From contig JACQRJ010000024.1 of the NCBI GenBank assembly GCA_016206505.1, positions 1 to 46,031 on the forward strand: DNA of 46,031 nt. Direction: 5' to 3'. Both the position numbers and the translations under genes were made by a program. Position 1 is the stretch's first letter. Each line of letters opens with the position of its first letter. Below, in pieces: positions 26,578 through 33,796 of this stretch. Source of the DNA: Candidatus Peregrinibacteria bacterium. Its GTDB lineage: Bacteria; Patescibacteriota; Gracilibacteria; UBA1369; LOWO2-01-FULL-3. Below the pieces are notes generated by a model that was not told the DNA's origin, did no database searches, and saw nothing but the letters and a program-made list of their open reading frames with translations.

Positions 26578-27476
26578 ATCCAAAATTACTCAAGACATTC
26601 AAGGGCAAAAAAATCCTGGTCACTGGCGGAACAGGCTCAATTGGCAGTGAAATTGTGCGTCAGCTCCTCCAATTTGAACCCGCACAGATAAGAGTTTATT
26701 CGCGCGACGAGAGTAAGCATTTTTTCTTTCAGAAAGAACTGGAAAAAATTACTCACACATGCGAAGTACGCAACTTGATTGGAGATATCAGAGACAAGGA
26801 AAGGCTGGATAAAGCCATGGGCGGTATCGATATTGTTTTCCATGCTGCCGCGCTTAAACACGTTCCATTCTGTGAATACAATCCTTTTGAAGCGGTCAAG
26901 ACCAATGTCAACGGCACTCAAAACATCATTGATAGCGCTTTACAGCACAATGTCGAAAAAGTTATCGCTATTTCTTCAGACAAAGCCGTGTATCCATCGT
27001 CAATTATGGGCATTACCAAGCTATTGATGGAACGCATGATTATCAATGCCAATTACTACCTCGGCGAATCAAAAACTCAATTTTCCGCAGTTAGATTCGG
27101 CAATGTTTTACATTCCAGAGGATCTGTAATCCCCTTATGGATACATCAAATCCAAAATGGAGACCCGGTAACGGTAACCGATAAAAAGATGAAGCGATAT
27201 TTTATGTCTATTGCTGATGCGGTGAAGCTGGTCTTTATTGCCACTGCCAATATGAGCGGACGTGAGATTTTCGTTCTCAAGATGAAACAGAGAAATATCT
27301 ACAATCTGGCAAAAGAGGTAATTGCAAAATACAATCAGGGTCGAAAAAACGTTTCCATAAAAATAACCGGAGCCAGAGAAAGGGAAAAAATCTCCGAAAA
27401 GCTTTTTACCAAAGAAGAGCAAAGTATGATGGTGGAGAAAAAATCATATTATGTTGTTTATCCTGAAAAAGAATGA
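26571..27476 (+). CDS. UDP-GlcNAc 4,6-dehydratase, short CapD/PglF/LegB type with SMK triad
   Basis: 301 residues from ATG 26571; the earlier ATG at 26532 would overlap the deacetylase by 46 bases. Motifs: LVTGGTGSIGSE (16-27), AALKHVPFCE and AISSDKAVYPSSIMGITK (133-150). The catalytic position that is Tyr in PseB/FlaA1 is Met here (M146-x3-K150), as in WbpM and PglF. This favours a C5-retaining dehydratase giving a 4-keto-6-deoxy sugar for bacillosamine- or legionaminic-type products rather than pseudaminic acid. It lacks the membrane segments of full-length WbpM/PglF. It probably supplies the neighbouring DegT aminotransferase. Confidence 0.85.
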   Translation: MVNPKLLKTFKGKKILVTGGTGSIGSEIVRQLLQFEPAQIRVYSRDESKHFFFQKELEKITHTCEVRNLIGDIRDKERLDKAMGGIDIVFHAAALKHVPFCEYNPFEAVKTNVNGTQNIIDSALQHNVEKVIAISSDKAVYPSSIMGITKLLMERMIINANYYLGESKTQFSAVRFGNVLHSRGSVIPLWIHQIQNGDPVTVTDKKMKRYFMSIADAVKLVFIATANMSGREIFVLKMKQRNIYNLAKEVIAKYNQGRKNVSIKITGAREREKISEKLFTKEEQSMMVEKKSYYVVYPEKE

Positions 27477-28327
27477 GCCAAAACATCAGAGTTATTCCAA
27501 AGCTGGACATCAAAGGCCCTAATCTTGTCAAAGGGATCCATTTGGAAGGACTTCGTGTTTTGGGCAAACCGGAAGATTTTGCAAAATATTATTATGAAGC
27601 TGGAGCCGATGAACTCATCTACATAGATGTTGTCGCCAGTCTTTATGGTCGCAACAGTCTTCATGACATCGTTGCAAAAACCGCCAAAGAAATTTTCATA
27701 CCCCTAACCGTTGCCGGAGGGCTTAGGACTATCGAGGACATTCGCAGCGTATTGCGTGCTGGAGCCGACAAAGTATCGATAAATACTGCCGCAATCAATA
27801 ATCCCTCACTCATCAGGGAAGCTTCCCGCGTTTTTGGTTCATCCACTATTACTATTTCCATAGAAGCTATCAAACAATCAGATGGAAGTTATCTGGCATA
27901 CACCGATAATGGCCGCGAACACACCGGAGTCGAAGTCCTTACCTGGGCCAAAACGGTAGAGGAATTGGGAGCCGGTGAAATTATGCTTACATCCATTGAC
28001 CGTGAAGGGACCGGACGGGGCTACGATCTTGAGCTGACAAAAGCCGTTAGCGAAAAGGTCTCCATACCGGTCATAGCCTGTGGCGGCGCCGGAAATAGTC
28101 AGCACGTTTTGGAAGCAGTAGAAGCCGGAGCAAACGCGGTAGCCATGGCATCGATTTTACATTATGGCTTTATTGAAAAGCACAAAAATCTTTCCGGATA
28201 CCATGAAGAAGGCAATATCGAATTTTTGAAAAGCGGACGCGAATATCTACCCGGAATTGACAAAGTTGACATCGGTGATGTAAAAAAATATCTGCACCAA
28301 CATAATGTTCCCTGCCGATATTCATAG
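27473..28327 (+). CDS. hisF: HisF-like subunit of the second sugar amidotransferase
   Basis: 284 residues, some 30 longer than usual, with a C-terminal tail from about 250 (GREYLPGIDKVDIGD). The N-terminus IPKLDIKGPNLVKG keeps the first catalytic Asp (D12), but the second, D130 in true HisF, is Glu (E131 in TISIEAIK). The first HisF in the window shows the reverse loss. It overlaps the dehydratase stop by four bases (ATGA). In this module HisF precedes HisH and WbpG, the opposite order to the first triad. A role in ammonia delivery for amidine formation is inferred; histidine biosynthesis is unlikely without other his genes. Confidence 0.82.
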   Translation: MSQNIRVIPKLDIKGPNLVKGIHLEGLRVLGKPEDFAKYYYEAGADELIYIDVVASLYGRNSLHDIVAKTAKEIFIPLTVAGGLRTIEDIRSVLRAGADKVSINTAAINNPSLIREASRVFGSSTITISIEAIKQSDGSYLAYTDNGREHTGVEVLTWAKTVEELGAGEIMLTSIDREGTGRGYDLELTKAVSEKVSIPVIACGGAGNSQHVLEAVEAGANAVAMASILHYGFIEKHKNLSGYHEEGNIEFLKSGREYLPGIDKVDIGDVKKYLHQHNVPCRYS

Positions 28328-28394
28328 GCTTCAATAAATTTTCAACAACTTGTCAACCAGTATCCTGATTGCGTCTTGCTGGAGACAATATCGT

Positions 28395-28400
28395 TATAGT
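28395..28400 (+). promoter_or_regulatory. Possible -10 box before the leader peptide and second HisH
   Basis: TATAGT at 28395-28400 lies six bases before an ATG at 28407, the same spacing as at the dehydrogenase promoter (850-855/862). The best -35 is TTGCGT at 28369-28374, but the 20-base spacing is poor. It lies in the only sizeable gap (105 bases) inside the second module apart from the one at 29075-29240. Confidence 0.3.
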
Positions 28401-28406
28401 AAACTC

Positions 28407-28436
28407 ATGGCCGACCTGTATAGCCATTTTCAGTGA
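28407..28436 (+). CDS. Possible nine-codon leader peptide overlapping the HisH start
   Basis: ATG at 28407 opens a nine-residue frame, MADLYSHFQ, whose TGA (28434-28436) overlaps the GTG start of HisH at 28433 as GTGA. The arrangement is typical of translational coupling. With a -10 box six bases before the ATG it could be a leaderless short peptide that delivers ribosomes to the GTG. It contains no run of one amino acid that would suggest attenuation. It may be chance. Confidence 0.3.
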   Translation: MADLYSHFQ

Positions 28437-29074
28437 TTACAATTATAGATTATCAAATCAGCAACCTTTTCAGCGTCAAACACGCCTGCGATTTCCTTGG
28501 CATTGAGGCTGAAATTTCTTCCGATAAAAACGCCCTTTTAAAGAGTCAGGGAGCGATTTTGCCCGGAGTTGGCGCTTTTGGTGATGCAATGCACAATTTG
28601 GAAAAACTCGATCTCGTCGGGCCGATTAAGGAATTTATCGCTTCCGGAAAGCCTTTTATGGGCATCTGCCTTGGCATGCAGCTTCTTTTTTCCGAAAGTG
28701 AAGAATTCGGCATCAATCAGGGCTTGAATATTATTCCCGGAAAAGTGATGAAATTCCCTGCAAAAAATCAAGAAGGCGAAATAGTAAAAATCCCTCAGAT
28801 TGGCTGGAATCAGATTTATGAACCATCGGCCGAAAAATGGAAAAATACTCCACTTCAGGCCATCAAAAATAATGAATTTATGTATTTCGTACATTCATAT
28901 TATGCCAAGCCGGACAGGGACGAATCGATCCTTTCTCTGACAAATTACAAAGGCTTGGAATATTGCTCCAGCATCCTCCATGAAAACGTTTTTGCCACAC
29001 AGTTCCATCCCGAAAAAAGCGCCAAAGAAGGCATGAAAATATATAGTAATTGGGCTGCCACTACATTAAAATAA
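28433..29074 (+). CDS. hisH: HisH-like glutaminase subunit of the second sugar amidotransferase
   Basis: 213 residues with a GTG start at 28433, chosen because ITIIDYQISNLFSV is the normal HisH beginning. Nucleophile C79 in MGICLGMQLL and H192/E194 in QFHPEKS are present. It releases ammonia from glutamine for the WbpG-type enzyme encoded after the structured spacer. The gene is separated from its HisF partner by 105 bases and from WbpG by 166, unlike the tight first triad, so it may have its own promoter. Confidence 0.83.
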   Translation: MITIIDYQISNLFSVKHACDFLGIEAEISSDKNALLKSQGAILPGVGAFGDAMHNLEKLDLVGPIKEFIASGKPFMGICLGMQLLFSESEEFGINQGLNIIPGKVMKFPAKNQEGEIVKIPQIGWNQIYEPSAEKWKNTPLQAIKNNEFMYFVHSYYAKPDRDESILSLTNYKGLEYCSSILHENVFATQFHPEKSAKEGMKIYSNWAATTLK

Positions 29075-29085
29075 CCGAAACTTAA

Positions 29086-29207
29086 GTAAGTGCTGAAAAA
29101 CGATTTAATGCAAGGAGATGAGGAGCTTGCGACGTAGTCGTATGAAGCTATACGGCGAGGAGAAAGGGACGAAATCGACACCGCATTAAACGTTTTTCAG
29201 CGCTTAC
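29086..29207. repeat. Structured intergenic element of about 122 bp
   Basis: Arms 29086-29111 and 29183-29207 are complementary apart from one G-T pair and one bulged base (core GCTGAAAAACG and CGTTTTTCAGC). A second hairpin lies within: AGCTT-GCGAC (29124-29133), GTA loop, GTCGT-ATG-AAGCT (29137-29149). No open frame of use is seen. It may be a MITE-like palindrome, a processed RNA element or a structured leader of the WbpG gene that follows. It does not share sequence with the in-frame elements, and no other copy is in the window. Confidence 0.6.
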
Positions 29208-29240
29208 CCACACCTAAATTAAATATTAACCATTCATTCA

Positions 29241-30473
29241 ATGAATAATACCCAAGAATTGGAAGCCAAATACGGGCTGCCATCGAAAGTGATTTTTTGT
29301 AAACGCTGCGTTATATCAAATCAACGTCCGGCTTCAGAAGTAGAATTCAAACACAATATTAAGACCAAGAAGGTCACCATGAACATCGGTGAAGACGGCA
29401 TCTGCGATGCCTGCAAATATGCCGAGAAAAAAGAAGAGATTAGCTGGGAACAGCGCGAAAAAGAACTTGTTCAACTGCTGGACAAACATCGCAAAAACGA
29501 TGGCAGCTACGACTGCATTGTCCCTGGCAGTGGGGGTAAAGACAGCGTTTATGCGGCGCATATCCTGAAATACAAATACGGCATGCACCCACTGACCGTG
29601 ACCTGGCCGCCAATCCTCTATACCGATTATGGCTATCTGAATTTCAAAAACTGGATTGAAGTGGGTGGATTTGACAACATCACTTTCAAACAAAACGGCA
29701 AAGTAATGAAGCTACTTACCAGATTGTCATTCGAAAATCTTTTCCATCCCTTCCAGACTTTCATTCTCGGACAAAAAAATATCGCTCCCAAAATCGCCCT
29801 TAAATATAACATTCCGCTAATTTTTTATGGTGAAAACGAAGCCGAATACGGCAACCCAATTAAAGACAACAAAAGCTCCCTTCGCGACAAAGCCTATTTC
29901 AGTATGCAAAATCTGGATGAAATCTATCTTGGCGGAGTTTCCATTGGTGAACTTCGGGAAAAACATGCTGTAGATCTTGCAGATTTACAATGCTTTTTAC
30001 CGCCCGACTATAAAGAGCTGGAAAAATCCGACATTGAAGTTCATTACCTGGGTTATTATCTCAAATGGATTCCTCAGGAAGCTTACTACTACGCTGTCGA
30101 GCACGCCAATTTCCAGGCCCGCCCATTCAGAACAGAAGGCACCTACAGTAAATACGTCAGCATAGATGATAAAATCGACGATCTAAACTATTACAACATT
30201 TTCATCAAATACGGTATCGGCCGCTGCACTTACGATGCTTCCCAGGAAATCCGCAACAAGCATCTTACTCGTGAAGAAGGCATGGCCCTGGTAAAAAAAT
30301 TCGATGGTGAATTTCCTCAAAAATACTTTAAAGAAGTTATGAATTATCTCGGCATGGATCAGGATTATTTTTATGAATTACAAGATAAATTCCGCTCTCC
30401 TCATCTCTGGAAAAAAGTTGATGGAGAATGGAAATTGCGCCATACGGTAAACAAAGACGGAGCTGACGATTAA
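29241..30473 (+). CDS. wbpG: N-acetyl sugar amidotransferase, WbpG/PseA family (second triad)
   Basis: 410 residues. Cysteines C20, C23, C55 and C58 form the N-terminal metal site. The PP-loop is VPGSGGKDS (94-102). The sequence differs clearly from the first WbpG (SGGTDS), so the two are old paralogues or came from different sources. It would use ATP and ammonia from HisH to amidate an N-acyl group of a sugar. It is preceded by the structured spacer and followed four bases later by a Gfo/Idh oxidoreductase. The two separate triads suggest two different acetamidino sugars, or two positions on one sugar. Confidence 0.85.
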   Translation: MNNTQELEAKYGLPSKVIFCKRCVISNQRPASEVEFKHNIKTKKVTMNIGEDGICDACKYAEKKEEISWEQREKELVQLLDKHRKNDGSYDCIVPGSGGKDSVYAAHILKYKYGMHPLTVTWPPILYTDYGYLNFKNWIEVGGFDNITFKQNGKVMKLLTRLSFENLFHPFQTFILGQKNIAPKIALKYNIPLIFYGENEAEYGNPIKDNKSSLRDKAYFSMQNLDEIYLGGVSIGELREKHAVDLADLQCFLPPDYKELEKSDIEVHYLGYYLKWIPQEAYYYAVEHANFQARPFRTEGTYSKYVSIDDKIDDLNYYNIFIKYGIGRCTYDASQEIRNKHLTREEGMALVKKFDGEFPQKYFKEVMNYLGMDQDYFYELQDKFRSPHLWKKVDGEWKLRHTVNKDGADD

Positions 30474-30477
30474 AGCC

Positions 30478-31449
30478 ATGAATAATATTTGCATTATCGG
30501 TGCTGGTCAGCTTGGCAGCCGCCATTTGCAGGCACTTCAAGCTCTCTCTATCCCACTCAATATTACAGTGGTTGATCCTTCGCAGGCATCATTGCAAACT
30601 GCTCGTGAGCGCTTTGAAGCGGTACAGGGCTCCGCAAACCACAGTATTGAATATGTGCAATCGCTGGAAAATACAGCTCACAATTTTGATCTGGCCATAG
30701 TCGCCACGACATCAAATTATAGACGTCAGGCTGTGGAAAGTTTGCTGCAATATTGCACGGCTAAATTCATGATTTTGGAAAAAATACTTTTCCAAAAACG
30801 CGAGGATTATGAAGCGGTGGGTAAACTTTTGGAGCAAAAAAATTGCAAAACTTGGGTAAACTGCAGCATGCGCACCATGACTTTTTATGCGGATTTACCC
30901 TCAAAGATCAGCAAATGCCCTCTGACATATCTGGTAACCGGCAGTAATTACGGGATGATTACCAATATCATTCATTATATCGACCATATTGCTTATCTTA
31001 CCGGGTGCTACGATTACGAAGTCACAACCGGCGCTCTTGATCCCAAGCCGGTAGCAAGCAAGCGTCCGGGCTTTCTGGAGCTCAACGGGACTTTGACAGC
31101 GCATTTCAAGGATGGCAGCCACGCGACTTTCAATTGCTTTGAAGACGGCGATGTCCCGTTTCTTGTGGAAATACACAGCAAAGAATATCGCTGCATCGTT
31201 CGTGAAAATGAAAGAAAAGCCTGGGAATCTTCACCAAAAAACGGTTGGCAATGGCAGGAAGTTGAAGCGGTGATCCCTTTTCAAAGTCAAATGACGGCTT
31301 CCTTAACCGAAAATATTCTGCAAACCGGTAATTGTCCACTCGTGCCCTATGAAAAAGCGGCAAAACTCCATCTCACATTATTGGAAGCATTGTCGGAATT
31401 TTTAAATAACAAAAGCGGCCAAAAATTCGACCTATATCCTTTTACCTAA
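30478..31449 (+). CDS. Gfo/Idh/MocA-like oxidoreductase with altered EKP motif
   Basis: 323 residues. The N-terminal Rossmann motif CIIGAGQLGSRH (5-16) and a C-terminal substrate domain place it in the Gfo/Idh/MocA superfamily. The family's EKP motif reads E101-K102-I103 (LEKILF), so the catalytic Lys is kept but the Pro is lost. It has the IIHYIDHIAYLTG stretch where the family often has a histidine near the active site. It lies four bases after WbpG and three before another Gfo/Idh protein, and the two may work as a pair. Its nucleotide-sugar substrate is unknown. Confidence 0.75.
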   Translation: MNNICIIGAGQLGSRHLQALQALSIPLNITVVDPSQASLQTARERFEAVQGSANHSIEYVQSLENTAHNFDLAIVATTSNYRRQAVESLLQYCTAKFMILEKILFQKREDYEAVGKLLEQKNCKTWVNCSMRTMTFYADLPSKISKCPLTYLVTGSNYGMITNIIHYIDHIAYLTGCYDYEVTTGALDPKPVASKRPGFLELNGTLTAHFKDGSHATFNCFEDGDVPFLVEIHSKEYRCIVRENERKAWESSPKNGWQWQEVEAVIPFQSQMTASLTENILQTGNCPLVPYEKAAKLHLTLLEALSEFLNNKSGQKFDLYPFT

Positions 31450-31452
31450 ACT

Positions 31453-32415
31453 ATGCCTGCATCACCGATAATACTTGTTGGAACCGGACCGATGGCGGTA
31501 GATTACGCCAAAGTTTTAAAAGCCCTTAAATGCAAATTCTTGGCAATCGGACGAGGAGAGACTTCAACTAAAAAATTCACCGAAGAAACCGGACACGAAG
31601 CGCGCGCCGGAGGTATTGAAAAATGGCTTAAAGAAAATCCAAAAAAGTCAGTTACAGCCATAGTTGCCGTCACCGAAAATGAACTTGGAAAAGTCACACT
31701 GGCCCTCATGAAAAATGGCTATAGGAAGATTCTTGTAGAAAAACCCGGAGGCGCTTCCCTGCAGGAAATCGACAAAGTCGCGCACGCAGCCAAAACACAT
31801 GGTGCAAAAGTATATGTCGCCTACAACCGCCGCTTCAATTCTTCCACGCAAAAAGCCCGGGAAATTATCAGGAAAGATGGCGGAGTTAAATCTTTTAATT
31901 TTGAATTTACCGAATGGAGTCATGTCATAAAAGATCTCAAAAAAGCTCCGGGAGTGAAAGAGCATTGGTTTATTCATAACTCATCTCATGTCGTTGATCT
32001 GGCATTTTTCCTTGGAGGAAATCCTAAGAAAATTTCAAGCTACACGGCAGGCAAACTTCCCTGGCATCCCGCAGCCGCAATTTTTGCCGGAGCCGGCATA
32101 AGCGAAAAAGGAGCACTTTTTTCCTATCAGGCCAATTGGCAATCTCCCGGCCGCTGGGGCGTAGAAATTCTTACAAAAAAGCATCGCCTCATCTTCCGCC
32201 CTCTGGAGCAACTACAGATTCAGGAAATAGGCTCTGTAGGCATCAATCCGGTTGAGATCGATAACAAATTAGACCTCAATTTCAAGCCCGGCCTCTACAA
32301 AGAAGTCCAAAGCTTCCTTGGCAAAAACGAAGATCTTTGCATGATATCCGAGCAGCAAAGAAATCTCACCTTCTATAAAACAATTTGCCCGCCACAACGA
32401 CATTTGGGCCAATAA
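31453..32415 (+). CDS. Gfo/Idh/MocA-like oxidoreductase
   Basis: 320 residues. Rossmann start PIILVGTGPMAVDYA (5-19), canonical LVEKPGGASL with EKP at 96-98, YVAYNRRFN, and a later HWFIHNSSHVVDLAFFLGG segment that gives the usual active-site histidine region. It probably oxidises or reduces a hydroxyl on a nucleotide sugar or a nonulosonic acid. It directly follows the EKI variant, so a two-enzyme or heteromeric arrangement is possible. Its last 50 bases overlap the 3' end of the minus-strand flippase gene. Confidence 0.8.
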   Translation: MPASPIILVGTGPMAVDYAKVLKALKCKFLAIGRGETSTKKFTEETGHEARAGGIEKWLKENPKKSVTAIVAVTENELGKVTLALMKNGYRKILVEKPGGASLQEIDKVAHAAKTHGAKVYVAYNRRFNSSTQKAREIIRKDGGVKSFNFEFTEWSHVIKDLKKAPGVKEHWFIHNSSHVVDLAFFLGGNPKKISSYTAGKLPWHPAAAIFAGAGISEKGALFSYQANWQSPGRWGVEILTKKHRLIFRPLEQLQIQEIGSVGINPVEIDNKLDLNFKPGLYKEVQSFLGKNEDLCMISEQQRNLTFYKTICPPQRHLGQ

Positions 32416-33796
32416 GCAAAACTCCGGCCAAAATCACCGCCAAAATCTTCAGCATAAAAGACGACCAAAATCCCAGCCCGATGACAAAATAATAAGCAAC
32501 CACAAAAGGCACCAATAAAGCTAAAATTTTCAGAATCGGCCAAAGCGGCACGCAATAAATTTTTAGAACTTTTTTACTCACAATAAAAGCAAAAACTGCC
32601 ATCGCAAAATACGACACAGCCGTGGTATAGGCCGCAGCGATATAACCAAAATCCGGAATAAACAGTGCATTTAAAATCACATTCAAAACTCCCGCGGCCA
32701 GTACCACCAGAGATAAATATATATTTTTTTTCTCGTATTCGATATTCCAACCGTAAAACATAAAAATTGCATTAAAGATTTACCCTATGACAATTATCGG
32801 TATCACGGGCAAAGCTTCATAAAAACTGCTGGAAGAAAGCAGCATGCCGATTTCCTGGCCGAAAAAAATCAATCCCAAAGCGCAAAAACTCACGATTTTA
32901 AAAATTCTGTAAGCATCGATATTTAATTGCTGATAGTTTTTCTCATCCATATATTTGAAATAATCCGGATTCCAGGCCTGAAACATCGCACTGCTAAAAA
33001 CGGTTAAAATCGAGCCTACGATGGCCGCAAAAGCATACAAACCTGCCATAGAACTTCCGAGGTACTTATTGACCATTATCTTGTCAAACTGTGCCAAAAT
33101 CACTCCACTCAACGAATAAAAAATCAGAGGAACTCCATAATGCAGAAAATACTTCATATGCTTCATTTGAAAAGACAGCTTCAAATACGCTTTCAAATCA
33201 AAAGCATAATAAGCAAAAAACAAACCTCCGACGATCATCATCGCATAAATCTGGCCCAAATATTTATTCTCATTCAAAATCAAAATCAGCACAACCGACA
33301 AAACAAATATCGCATAAGCTTTTACCACATTCCTCACGGCGATTTTCCGACTCTGTTTTTGAGGCACATATATTTGCTCAAACCATGAGCCGCTGACATA
33401 AATCAACACTGCCGGAACAATGTAAAAAATCGTATTCACCGGCAATCCCAAAAGCACCGCAGCCTCTTGTCGAAAGATGACAAAAAGCAAAAAAGCTACA
33501 AAAAGCATAAACAGTATGAAAATCAAAATGGTCCCAAAAAACTCCTTGAAATCTTCCTTTTTTTCATAATAATACCGCCCCAGAGCGACATAGCAATTTA
33601 GCGTCAGTAAAGCCACAAATACCCCCTGATAACCTGTAAAAACGGCCAGTATGCCATAGTCTGAAGTCGAAAGCATTCTTGTCAAAACCGGCAAAGACAA
33701 AAATGCCAGAGCGCCGGTTGCCATATTGCTCAGAAAATAATTCTTCGAATGTCTCAAAAACTCATAAAACTCACTTTTTTTGAAAGCTCTAATCAT
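32366..33796 (-). pseudogene. Polysaccharide flippase (Wzx/MATE-like) interrupted by an in-frame TAA
   Basis: Read on the minus strand, codons 1-338 encode a flippase with about ten hydrophobic segments (start IRAFKKSEFYEFLRH, then LPVLTRMLSTSDYGILA). Codon 339 is TAA (32780-32782). The same frame continues from 32779 as IFNAIFMFYGWNIEYEKK and on to 32366, giving the last 137 residues with the usual NVILNALFIP region. Homologues usually have Tyr or Phe near the stop (IGY), and TAA is one base from TAT or TAC, so one substitution explains it. No frameshift is involved. It could be a real loss of function, strain variation, sequencing error or stop readthrough. It overlaps the upstream GT gene by four bases. 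Confidence 0.85.

Noticed and set aside
29086-29207. Another copy of the in-frame palindromic element
   Set aside because: Similar size and fold, but the arm and core sequences are different and it is intergenic.
32366-32761. A separate 131-residue gene
   Set aside because: It is in frame with and continues the flippase; the ATG at 32761 is an internal Met.
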